Of a stretch of 64,000 nucleotides of DNA, positions 34,692-45,830 are shown piece after piece. Position 1 is the first letter of the stretch. Each line of letters starts with the position of its first letter. The notes beneath the pieces were generated by a model. The model worked only from the letters and a program-made list of their open reading frames with translations. It did no database searches and was not told the origin of the DNA. The stretch is from Rusavskia elegans (taxonomy: Eukaryota; Ascomycota; Lecanoromycetes; Teloschistales; Teloschistaceae), in the NCBI GenBank assembly GCA_011316305.1, contig SAUG01000039.1, positions 1 through 64,000 of the forward strand, given 5' to 3'. Made by a program: the position numbers and the translations under genes.

Positions 34692-35753
34692 TCAAGTAGA
34701 ACAGAAGCCTGATCCCCCAACGAATACAGCTTGGACCGCCGCGAAACTACGAGAAAGCCACACGAGTCAGTCTGTTCGTGAGCAAGAGATAAACGGGAGT
34801 CTCACGCTGTGGTGGCTGCGAATACGTCGATCCTCCGAGCCTTCGTGGTCCAAGATAATGTAGAGGAAAAAATGGTGGTGGAGAGCATGATGGCCACCAG
34901 CCTCGCGACAGGACTCGTGAGGAAAGGGAGGACGAAGATTGATGTACTTGGCAATAAAGATAAAAGAAAGGTACTGATGAGGCTACAGGCTGCTACCATC
35001 GAATCGTATCGGTAATACCAGACGCTATGGGGGCCTCCGTTCCGAGTATCCTTCGATCGAACCATCAGTGGATTTCGGATGGTAGGGACTGGTGATGTAC
35101 AACCATACCTAGTCCCATCTACAGCGAAGACTATAATATTATAGGATCACAGAGTCGCTGACGAAGACGGTGAGACTATCCCTCTCGTCTTGACGAGGTA
35201 ACAGCGTGAGGACATCGTGTTCGTCGCTCCAAGTATCCGCCTTACGACCTTGAAGGAAGAAGTCCCCCCCTTCAGGTCGATCGAGCCACTCTTGTAGGGT
35301 GCGTAGACCGCGCACCGAAGGTGCTGGCAGTAATTGCATGCGCGAGAAGAGAAGTAGGGCTTTGTCTTGGATCGTCATCAGCAGTGATCTGTAAAATCTA
35401 TGATCTCAGAAAACACTTTATCTCACTTACTGTAGCTTTCGAGTTTCTCTCCGAGCTCCAATACTCTCTTCCATTGAATACCACCGCGCTGCTTCAGGTG
35501 GAACACTGATTCATGCAGCTGTGATCGAGACTTGTCTTCCGACATTCTGTCCTCTGACTCGATATTGGCAAGCCCATTCTCCAGATGCAGAATCTCGGCT
35601 TGCACATAGAGAGGCGATTTCCCATTTGACATTTGGAACCTCCGGCATGTGGCCATCTCGTGATAGTCGCCCATCAACGTAGCGAGCTTGGTTTAGCTCG
35701 CCATCTAGTGAAGACGTATGATATTGGGGAGCGACTTTCCTGGGGGACTGCAT
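34692..35753 (-). CDS. DUF6594-type membrane protein
   Basis: A multi-exon minus-strand gene. Start ATG 35751-35753 (MQSPRK). Seen in order: LATLMGDYHEMATCRRF, VQAEILHLENGLANIE, WKRVLELGEKLESY, then after an intron ending CCAAG the matching NKALLLFSRMQLLPAP and LRTLQEWLDRPEGG, then SVWYYRYDSMVAACSLIST and two or three TM segments, and finally FAATTA joined across GTGAGA/TCGTAG (34747-34805) to FAAVQAVFVGG and stop 34692-34694. This is the order in fungal DUF6594 proteins. Uncertain: the link between the frames at 35140-35200 is out of phase with every good donor, so a frameshift or an unusual intron may be present. Also the N-terminal splice (GTCGCT donor) is weak. Confidence 0.65.
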
Positions 35754-36573
35754 TGTCCCCAAGTCTGTTATTTCGAGGGACACATATGATCTTTGCCATT
35801 GAATCATATCATCAACCACGTCCGATGCGGTTGTAAGTTAGCCTTGCCTCTGGGGCGGATCCGAGGCAGCCAAACGTTGCGAAGTGTGTTCCATCAGTAT
35901 TGGGGGTAACAAACGGTAGAAGTAACCTTCATGAAAGCCCTCCGCGACGTCGGAGAAAGTGTTATCGTGACAAGCTAGCACGAAACCCTTGGGCTGCAGA
36001 TAGCGAATAACCAGAAGGGTCTCATCGGTCGCCATACCGGCATCTGGCAATGCACCTGCACAACTGCCTCCAGAAAGTAAGCAGTTAGCCCATGGGAGAC
36101 TAAACAGTAAAGGTGCGGGCAACCTGAACATGCTCTCGGCATTAGACTGTCTTTAGACGGATGCCTAAAATGCATTCATGACCGAAAGGACCGCTGTGGC
36201 TCGCCAGCTATTCCATATCTTGGATTCCAGAAGAGGGACTTCCTCCAGCTGTCTGTGAAATGACGGGGCTGTTCTTTCTAGCGCCCCGGCTCTGGTAATG
36301 CGTCGCACGCTATTGACAACCAAGGCTTATCTTTAGCCCCGCATTTTGCTGTGTACATCAGCCTCTTTAATCATCCGTTGGCGGACTTCACCGTATGAAA
36401 GCGGAGAGACTGTTAAGTCTCAAGGCAGAAAATCGGTGGTGATAGGCTGCACCACTCTTTACAAGCTCGTGGCGTAGCCTTCGTATCCCTGTTTTGTACC
36501 ATAAGACGCTGCCGTCTCAAGCCTGTCAAAATAAGAGCCAGCCGTTGTGCTAGGCTTATTACCCATGATTTCC
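35754..36573. other. Intergenic region
   Basis: No gene supported. A hydrophobic frame on the minus strand (35838-36131) has no family resemblance. Confidence 0.4.
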
Positions 36574-36581
36574 TATATAAA
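36574..36581 (+). promoter_or_regulatory. TATA box (TATATAAA)
   Basis: A perfect TATA motif upstream of the retropepsin-like gene. The first ATG downstream is at 36807. Confidence 0.4.
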
Positions 36582-36806
36582 GAAGGCGTTTGGACAGAGT
36601 AAGGTTCTTGCCCAACAATTCCAGCAAACACTAACACACACCGTGTTCAGAAGACGATACACAGAGACGCCGCACGTCATCGATAGCGTTTACCGCTGGC
36701 GTCGATAACGAAGTTCAGCCCCCACACAAGAATCCAGCTGAGGGCGTGCTCCTGGGGACAACGCAAAAAACACCCACGGATAACCATAGGACAATTACCA
36801 GGGTCC

Positions 36807-37970
36807 ATGAACATCAGCTACATGACGTTACCGTCTACGGAGCCCAACAAAGATCTGCGGGAAGTCAATCAGTGCGCGGACGAAGCTCTCGACTTGCGAA
36901 ATCCATCAAGAAGAAGCTAAAATACCTTCGTAGGATCATTGGAACGAGTGTGCAGGTCAGCAGAATCTGTATTGCAAAATGTTTTCTTGCTAAAACGTGG
37001 CCAGAGAGATTCGAACTTACGAGGGAACAGTGGTCAGGAAACGAGAGACCCATTACAAGGTACAACCACGAAACCAGGTCTGACGTCATCCCCAGCCGGC
37101 CATCTAGAGGAAGAGAAAAGTTTTGGACCATCCATCCAGCAAGAGCAAGAGAACAGTGGAAATCCACCTGTGCCAAATCTGCGGAAAGGGTCAGGTTCAA
37201 ATATTCCTGGACGACGAGAGGCTACCAGTAGCGAGCCAACCGCATCAAGTCAGCAGATAGTCCTAGATCCGATGCCTAGCGTGAAGGAACCGGACGACCA
37301 AGGATCAGATCTGCAGAGTTTGGTCTCCGCTCAACGACGACAGCCCTATGGCGAATCAAACTACGATCCTGAAGACCGTAAAGCAGCTACTGTCAGCGCG
37401 ATCCAACAAGGAGAATCAGTAGAGCTGACCAGTGGGACGGCCCTGCCGCCGGATACGACCGCCCCGCAGCAAGAACACAGGATCAGACTTACCTTCCGAA
37501 TGGTTCTCTATAAGGCCAAAGATGAGACTGCGCAACGTATGGCATACCTAGACACTGGCTCAACCGTTGACCTCATCAGTATCGATGTCGTCAACTCACT
37601 CAACTTGCGCAAAGATCCGTACCAAGGTCCTCCACTCAAACCCATGGGAGGGTTCTGCAAGCCCAAATGGCAGGTGACGGCCGACTGGCACGTGGCTAAG
37701 TTCCACAAAACTTACACGACGACATTCGTGGTAATGGATGAGAAGTACTCTATTGACTATGACGTTTTGCTGGGAAGGTCCACAATCGCGAGGATCGGCT
37801 TCGTCACAAGCAACAACGAAGTCTACTTTATGACCACTGAGGGTGAATACCGCGTTTCGGAAGCGGTTGATGCTTCAGACAACAGCTTTCCTGCTAATGG
37901 CATTAAGATAGAAACGAATCAAGAGGCCGCAAGCTCTCCAGACGGGGTGAAGCTTAAGCTCGCTGATTAA
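36807..37970 (+). CDS. Retropepsin-like aspartic protease domain protein
   Basis: The certain coding part is 37005-37970. It has a Pro/Gln/Glu-rich N-terminal half, then a single retropepsin-type domain: AYLDTGSTVDLIS (active DTG) followed by about 85 residues and DVLLGRSTIARIG (the flap-to-LG hairpin). The C-terminus is acidic. The family is related to Ty3/gypsy proteases, but no other pol domain is attached, so this looks like a stand-alone host gene. The 5' end is uncertain: an ATG at 36807 can splice 36863/37005 in frame (GTCAAT...GGCCAG), or the frame ending at 36955 can join 37005 across a 49-base GTCAGC intron with a CTAAAA branch site but has no ATG. Start therefore tentative. Confidence 0.6.
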
Positions 37971-39661
37971 ACTCGATCTCGGATGTCTGATCACCATTGC
38001 ATACTATTCACTTCCAGTATTAGCGCCGCACTTCTTCATTTTGTAACAACAATCCGAGCATTGCGGTCAATGATGAGGGAGTGTCACACTTACATAGATC
38101 ATTAATGGACTGTCAGACATAGTACGTTCTCTATGCACATAGGCGGTTCTTGATAGAGCTGTTCGCAAGCGACAGAAGTCCTTAAAAAAAATCTTCTCGT
38201 TTGCTGCATCGTGATGTTGGTCCATCTTCGTCTGTACCGCATAAGATGGATATATGCTTCTGAAGTTCAAAGATCCAAGCGATGCGTTGCTCTTCCCAAG
38301 AAATCGAAAACATTCGACTCTGCTGGTAGGGCTGACATGCAGGACTAGCGACCAAACAGTACATTCTGGTGATGGTGGTTGGTGGACCCTTGGCACGCCA
38401 AGGCTCTTCAGAGCGAGAGACTTTCTTGTGAGAAAAACCCTGTTAACGTCTTCATGGATCTCAATCAGGCCTTTATTGATGGATGGGATCAAAAGCTCTG
38501 TATCCGTAGCTCACTGAATTCAGAGGGGTCCCCAGAGGGTTTCCCATCCTCAACATGCACAAGGCTTTTACGAAAAGAATAGGATTTATGCTCCTCTGCG
38601 TACCTTGTAAGCACAGGGTTCCTACTGGTCACTCTTTGACTTGTGATGCTTATCGTGCTCGTCCAGGTGGCAATAACATGCCTATTGGAAAAAGGTTGAT
38701 TGGCCTAAGCTGCTGCAAGATTCTTCGACAACTGATTGGTGATCCTATGGGAGTGCCCCGAGGAAATACTGTGGCACATCTTTCTTGATGGCTGCATACT
38801 CGTGAGGCCCAGAAGTCTCTTCGTCTCCTAATCGGGCTAGTGTATGTTGATCTCCAATAGGAATTTCACGACGGCAAAACAACCGAGAAAAGAAAGATAA
38901 GCCTGGCGACTTGATTGGTGGGTCTACCCGTCTTGGCATGCCAAGAGAAGAGACTTTTGGGCCGGCCAGCTGATGCGGAACGATCGGCATCCGAGACAGT
39001 GTGCTATCCCGGCGCTTACGCCTCAGCACTTCATGCAGCAAGCGATGCGGTAGCACTGTGATTGGCGCAGATAAATCAGTCACCGCTTTGGTACGTATCC
39101 ACAAGGAGGGGGTGGATAGTGATGCGGTTTGATTGGTCCCGTACAATACGAGCTAAGCCCGGGGTCCGTACGAGTTTTCATTCATTGGGCGAAGGAAGGT
39201 GGGTGCATGCATGACTGAAGATGGATAAATGCATTAGCTAATACTCGCGTGGGTTCGCCGCCCACAGCAATGGCATGCTAATCGAGGGAATCAACGTGTT
39301 GATTTCCTTAATTTTGAGGCTCTGTGCCTGAAGGGGCCTGTACAGCGGTCACGACGGTCACGCCCTCCATGAGCTGACGATAAGGCTGAGCCACATGAGG
39401 ACCTTTATTAAGACTGGAGCGCGCTGCGGGGCTTTTCTTACTCACTCCGTCCCTCCTTTGGCAGCCTCCCAACTAAATTCACGATATAAGAGAACTGTTT
39501 TGTATGTACTCAAATGTGGCTGTTCCGCTTGGGTTGGCTACGTAGAGACACTCCGAGCGAGAGTCCCAATTTGACTGCTATGGTACGCGCGCTTTCAAAG
39601 CCATACTTCTATCATTAGATAACATTAGCATCAGGAACCGCAAACAGACATAGATATTCAG
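37971..39661. other. Gene-poor region with a diverged duplication
   Basis: No gene supported. Two stretches about 540 bp apart resemble each other: both have a GGTGG element followed by a palindrome (38389-38402 and 38932-38945), and minus-strand frames across both read SLG-V/M-PR and a PP pair. They may be remnants of a duplicated gene or repeat. Confidence 0.35.
38932..38945. repeat. Perfect 14-bp palindrome CTTGGCATGCCAAG with a second copy at 38389-38402
   Basis: The first copy reads CTTGGCACGCCAAG, one base off symmetry. Flanking sequence is also similar (GGTGGAC or GGTGGGT before, AGAGACTTT after), so the two are diverged direct repeats. Confidence 0.6.
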
Positions 39662-40215
39662 ATGTTTTCGGAACAGGAAAACCCTGAGGAGAGCGATCTT
39701 CCTATTCAGGCCCAGTCAGATAAAGTGCTTCCGTTCAGTGTGGTCTCAAAAGGGGTACTCGCCCAATTGAAAGTGGATTGTATACCATGCAAGAAAGAAA
39801 CCGCCACAGACTCTAAGGGTGTCCAACATTCTCCAGTCGGCCAGATCAAGCTCCGATGGCACAAGAAAGACCAGGCCAAGTCTTATAGCGAGGTGTTCTT
39901 CGTTGTTAATTCGAAAACGCCGATGGTTGTCCTTGGATCTACGGCATTCCCAGACGGTAATCAGTTGTCGTCCACGGCAAAGAATGTCCATCCGGTTGGA
40001 CTTCATCAGCAAACTGCCGGTCTGCATTCCGCCCTTCATTTGCGATCACCTGATATCTTCACGAATGCCGCTGACACATCAAGCCTAACGCAGAAGACAG
40101 AAAGCTGCTGGAGCAGAAACGAAGTGAAGCCACTGAGCGCCAAGCATTGGAGAAGAAGGCACAGGAAAAAGCAGAAGCCGAGAGGAGACGACTAGAAGCG
40201 CAGAAGAAACATTAG
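39662..40215 (+). CDS. Truncated retropepsin-like protein with C-terminal charged helix
   Basis: Model: join(39662..39956,40094..40215), 138 residues. The 137-base intron has a GTAATC donor, CTGAC branch site and GCAG acceptor, and its removal opens a typical Lys/Glu/Arg helix (KAQEKAEAERRRLEAQKK). Exon 1 looks like the second half of a retropepsin-like domain (VVSKGVLAQLKVD, QIKLRWHKKDQAKSYSEVFFVV, MVVLGSTAF), but the DTG/DSG active-site strand is missing and none is found upstream. So it is probably catalytically inactive or 5'-truncated. It lies 0.5 kb from the RIP block, near the full-length relative at 37 kb. Confidence 0.5.
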
Positions 40216-40710
40216 CAACCAAGACACCCATCAATCACAAGCAGTGGTTTGTCTCCTACAGCGGATTGTCAAGCTTGCCTGTGTTTTCAACCCCAAAATG
40301 AAGATGGTCCTACACTTATCCTCAAGCTTTACTCCCTTCATTGGTGCACTACATGTGGGTCCTCCTTCAGCTTTGATACGTTCTACCTCAATATCCTCCA
40401 ACACGCCTCGAGCAGCAGGATAGTGATCGTCTGTGACATGAGATCTCCCGTGAAGCAACCTACACGTAGCGATATGTTACCACCCTCTCACATAACTGGG
40501 GTATGTAGGCGGGCGTCCAAGCTTCGCCTTGTGACGCGAACAGTTTCTCGAACGCGGATAAGCTACTCTGCTTTGGATTGAACTCCCCCACAACTGTACA
40601 ACATGGTCGCTCAGCCTTGTAAGAGAGCTAAGAATCTTCTGGGGAATTTGTTTGTCAGCTTATACTGCATGGAGGGCGCCAGACGATCGGAGCATGAGCT
40701 GTTCACGTTA
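40216..40710. other. Transition region between gene space and the AT-rich block
   Basis: No gene seen. Composition is balanced up to about 40,700 and changes abruptly after that. Confidence 0.5.
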
Positions 40711-40904
40711 ACGGTTATATAACGAAATTCTATATTCTCTATAATTTAATAGAGATTTCGATTTTTAACGACTATATAAATGTTAAAACAAGATTATTTT
40801 TATATTACAACCTTATTCCTTTACTATTCAATCTAAAAATTTCTATCAGACGCTAATAAAATAATTAGTCTGACTATTTCGATACGGATTTCCGTCGATA
40901 TCTA

Positions 40905-41135
40905 TAATCCGATCCGATTTTTTAGCGGATCGAATCGGTTCGACTCGCTAAACGGTCGATTTCGGATCGAATCCGGAAATCCGATAGAAACCCGTTATAT
41001 ATTTATTAATAAAATAGTTTTATATAAAAATAATTAAATTGATTATCGGATCGAATTTCGAATTCGAATTAAAAAACCCGATCCGATTTAAATCGGTTTC
41101 GACTTTTTTAGATATCGAACTAACGGGTTTTCGAT
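40905..41135. repeat. Left arm of an inverted repeat flanking element E
   Basis: Rich in GGATCGAATC-type sequence. Its reverse complement matches 60235-60490 over most of its length, including TCGAATTTCGAATTCGAATT and the CCGGATTCGATCCG-like part. This may be the terminus of an older DNA transposon or a second copy of a dispersed repeat. Confidence 0.6.
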
Positions 41136-41727
41136 TTTTAATTTATAATCCGATCCGATCCGAATAATTAGTAAAATCTATATAAATTATAAAACTCTGG
41201 TATAAAAGTTATTCGATTTATTTTAAAAAATTTCAATTAATTAATTCCGTTAACTAGAAAAATTCTAGTTAGATTAATTATATTATCTAAATATAATATC
41301 GATTTCTATTATAAATTATTAAATTTATTAAATAATTAAATATAATATTTTACTCTATTTATATATTAGCTTTTTCGGATCGGATTTCCGTCGGTATTTC
41401 GGAAATCCGATTTGAATTTTAGTAAATTGATATAATGCGATCTATTAAACGGTATAGATTAGTTTTTAATATTAAAATTAAAAGAAGAATCGGATTATAA
41501 AAAAAATACTAATAAAAATCCGATTCAATTTACAAAATTTTCTAGATATAATATAATAATATATTTAATAAATTAATTGATAAATTCATTATATATATAG
41601 ATAATATTTTTGTATATTATATATAAATTGTTAAATTTTTTTTAAATAGATAAATATAATTCTTTTACTAAAATTATAGAATTCCAAGCTTATTTTCTAT
41701 AACTATAAATAAATAAAGCATATATAT

Positions 41728-42137
41728 TATAACGTCTCTTTATATCAAAAAGCGTTACGTTTAAACCTAGCTACAGTCGTAGACGTAGTCCGAGCTACTA
41801 GATAGTAAAAAAGTACTAGTATAGATTATTATAACTAATTCTATATAGCTATAAAGGTATAGTTATAATATTACGAGATATCTTTAATACGGAAGTAATA
41901 AAAAAGAAAAAAACTAAAAATAATTAATAATTATATTAGTGACTAACGAAAAAAGCTATCTAATATAAATAAAGAGCGATATATATAGTAAAAATAGCCG
42001 ATAGTATTAATAAATAGCCGTCTACTAAAAGCTTTCGTAGAAGAATCGGCTACGGCTGCTATAGGCGGCTATAGATAATTAGATTCGTTTAGCTAGCTAA
42101 TTTCCTAGAATATCTCTATAGAGTTATTGATATAATA
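41728..42137 (-). repeat. 3' LTR of element A
   Basis: 410 bp, same family as the LTRs of B, C and D; terminal TG/CA eroded to TA by RIP. Confidence 0.8.
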
Positions 42138-44668
42138 CGGCCTTTTCTATATCGCTTTTTATTTAACGTATTACTATTTATAGGATATAAAAAAGATTTT
42201 AATCTATTTTCTTTTTTCGATTTTTCTAAATATTTTTATTATATATCCTCGAAAGGGAAATCGATTAAAAACTTTCCGTTATATTTAATTAAAGGAGTTT
42301 ATTATATCTTTCCTTTATTTTTTATATCTCTATAATCTTTTAAAAGAATATAAAATCGAAATTAGTAATAATATTTATAGTAAATATATTCGAGTATGAA
42401 AAATTTATAATTTTATAATTTTTAATATTATTTATATCATTTTTTTTCCGATCCGGTTTTTCTATTAACCGTTTCTATAGATAAACGTTTTAAAAATAAA
42501 ATAAAAATTTTATTCTAATATTTTAAATATTTTTAAAAAATATTCCGAGATTTACTATCGTATTAAGTCTTTTTTAGATTTAAAAAAAAAAATTCGTAAT
42601 CGGCGTCTTATTTAGGAATCGGATTTCTACCGGTTCTTCGATAAATAAAAGCGTTTTATTATTTACTATCGCGGTTTAGATAAATAGAAAAATATTTTAG
42701 TATTTAAAAATAACGCGTTTTATTTTATTTTAATAGATTTAATAATTTTTTAATATTCTATTCTTCTATTAGTTTTACGCTAGCTATATAAAAAGCTTCC
42801 GTTAAATTAATACCTAGATTTAATTCGGACGATTTTAATTATTTTCTAAAAAATTTCGACTTTTTTTAACTTCTAGAAGCGTCGGGTTCGTAAAAGAATA
42901 TCTAGTTAAAGATTTTTTTAATATTCGCGCCTCTTTTAGAATTCCGAATTATATTTCGATATTATAAATTATTTCCGGATCTTCGGAAATTTCTACTAAT
43001 TTTTACTTTTTAACTACTATCTTATTCTATAATAATAAGATTAGAAACTATTTATTTTTTAATTAAATATATAGTATAGAGTTTAATATTCTTTTATCTA
43101 TTTTTTTATCCGATTCGGGCGTAGAAATATATTCGGCTTTTTTTATTTCTTTAATAATATTTCGGTAGATTTTTTTAATATTATCTATCTATAGTCTTTT
43201 AATTATTTATTAGGTTTTATCGTATTTTAAAGCTAATTATATAAATAGATAGTAGTATTCTTTCGAGATTTTTATTTTCTAATATTTTTCTCTTTTTTTA
43301 AAAAGGGTATCGATTTTTATTAATTTATTCGTAGTTTATATTTAACGCGATATCTAGTTTATTATATAGGAGGTTTTTATATATAAATAGATATATTATT
43401 TATAGTTCTAATCTCTTTCTTACTATACTTTTTTATATCGGTATTCCTAAAATTAATTTTTTCTATTTATTTCTTAATATAATATATTATCTATAACTTT
43501 CGATTATTATAAAATCTAAGACTCCGATAAATCTATTTTTAATTTTAACTTCGACTTCTATAACTCTATTACTTTATTAAAGATATTTTTAAATATATTT
43601 TTAAATCTAATCGTATAATTCTTTTATAAATTTTTTTTTTTCTATTTACGAAAACTATTATTTTATAACTTTCGATTTTAATTTTAAAAGCTTCTATAAA
43701 AGGTTTTTCGATTTTATATAATTTAAACTCTAATATTAGCTTCTTTTTTAATATCTTTAGTTCTATAGAATATTATTCTAACTTTTTTTTATCTAATAGA
43801 TAGATAAAGTAATTATTATTTTAGTAGATTATCTAACTCTTAATTATATATTCTCTAGCCTTTTTTCGAGATAATTTTTTTATTATTTTAAATTAGTATT
43901 CGGTTACTTCTATTATTTTTTTTAATTAGATAATTTCTTTTAAAATATTCTATCTTTCTATATAAGTAATAAACATTAGTCTATAATCTTTGATTTTTAG
44001 TAGTATTAAATTCTATCGGATTTTCTTTAGATTATTTTTTAATAGATTCTATTTTACTAAATATCTATTTATCTAAATATATTTCGTATTATCTATTATC
44101 GACTCTAGTTACTAGCTCGATTAGAAACGCTAGCGAATCTAATTTTATAATTACTATTATAACTTTTTTTACTTTTATATAAAATTCTTTATAGAAGTAA
44201 ACTTTTAGAATTAAATATTCCTAGTCTATTTTATAAACTAATATTTTAAACTAAATAGTATAAATTGCTACCGACTTCTACTATCTTATAACTATTAGTT
44301 TCCTTTCTATTATTCTATTTTTATTATTTTTTCCGAAAGCTTCTTTTATAGCTATAATTAGATTACCGAAGATATAGAAAATCTATAGTATTTCGTTTTT
44401 TTCTAACTTTCCGAATTATTAAAATAGTCTTTTATATAAGGCTATATCTAATTAAAGACTATTCTTTCCAGATATAATATTATAAATAGAACTTTAATTA
44501 TTTTATTCGAAAACTGGTCTATATATAATATAAAATAGATATTTTTCTAGATAAACTAAAGCTTTTAAAATCTTTTATTTCTTTTATAAATATTAGATAT
44601 TACCGTTTTAATAGTATCGTTTCGATCTATAGAGTAGAATATAAGACTAATATATTAAATCGTTAAAA

Positions 44669-45077
44669 TATAATATTCTTATATATTAGACGGTATTACG
44701 TTTAAATCTAGCTATAGCTATAGATATAATCCGAGTTACTAAATTGTAAAAAAATCCTAGTATAGATTAATATAACTAATTCTATATAGCCGTAAAGGTA
44801 GATTATAATATTACGAAATATCTTTATTATAGAAATAATTAAAAAGGGAATAATAAGAAATAATCAATAATTATAATAACGACTAATAAAAGAAGCTATC
44901 TAATCAAAATAAAAAACGATATATATAGTAAAAGTAGCCGAAAGTACCAATAGGTAGCTATCCGTTAAAAGTCTCTATAAAAGAGTCGACTACGGCGGCT
45001 ATAGACGGCTATAGATAATTAAATTCGTTTAATTAACCAATTTTCCAAAGTATTTCTATAGAGTCGTGGACGTAATA
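44669..45077 (-). repeat. 5' LTR of element A
   Basis: 409 bp; followed by TSD TATAT inside a TA dinucleotide run. Confidence 0.8.
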
Positions 45078-45098
45078 TATATATATATATATATATAA
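45077..45098. repeat. TA dinucleotide microsatellite
   Basis: About ten TA units directly at the right end of element A; it includes the duplicated target TATAT. Confidence 0.8.
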
Positions 45099-45767
45099 AC
45101 ATTTTCACGCTATATCTATATTCGTTTCTATACCCGCTTTCACGATAAACGACCGGATTAGTTAATATCCGAATCTATATAAAATTATAAAATCTAAATA
45201 TATTTTTTATAATCTTTTAAATCCTTTATATAATTTAGAACTTTAATTACTATTTTTTTTCCTTTCTAAATAAAACGTAGAATGGACGTAAATATTCTTT
45301 AAAACTAAATAATAATAGAAATAAAACTATATATTATAAATACAGGCGGCGTATTTTAGAAAACGCGATAGTATTTAGTATAGCGCTAGATTTTCTATTA
45401 CGCCTCGATAGGTAGAGATATATAGAACGGCTTTGATATTAGTACTAAAGAATATCTTAGTAGTTTTAGCGAGTAAATACTTTAAATATTCTAATCTTAG
45501 TTATTTTAGTAGATAAATACTTTAATGACAGATTATTTTAGTAGTTTTAGTAAAAAATAATTCTAAAATAAAACTGTTTTAGTCGTTTTAGTTAATAAAT
45601 AATCTAAGGAACGGAGGATCTTATTATCTATATAGATTTCGAACTCGACGTCTTTATAGCTCGTATTGAATTTATTAGTTATTGCTATATACTATTCTAG
45701 TAATTAAATTGATTTGTTTTTCTATTAATTTAAATAATTACCCGTTGTATTTCCGTTTACAGATATA

Positions 45768-45830
45768 CCGATAAATCCAACCAACCCTTGAAGAAACCAG
45801 ACCTCTAGGTAGCTCCATAACACTATAATT
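45768..45830. other. Short non-RIP island
   Basis: Several CA and TG dinucleotides persist here (for example CCAACCAACCCTTGAAGAAA) although the surroundings have almost none. Origin unknown; possibly a short late insertion or an element end. Confidence 0.45.

Larger units (their letters stand above)
41728..45077 (-). mobile_element. LTR retroelement A (gag-type), inserted in the left LTR of E
   Basis: LTRs 41728-42137 and 44669-45077, 5-bp target duplication TATAT at 41723-41727 and 45078-45082. The internal region is about 2.53 kb and matches D in the opposite orientation, including the gag part and the leader after the 5' LTR. A CGGCC purine-tract-like junction (GGCCG on the coding strand) precedes the 3' LTR. 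All frames are stopped by RIP. Confidence 0.82.

Noticed and set aside
36990..37030. tRNA B-box-like GTTCGAATC on the minus strand
   Set aside because: The flanking bases do not form a T stem and no A box or acceptor stem is in place; it lies at the exon start of the retropepsin-like gene.
45077..45098. TA run as evidence of a centromere or origin
   Set aside because: It is a short microsatellite at an element border in a RIP domain; AT-richness alone does not support such a role.
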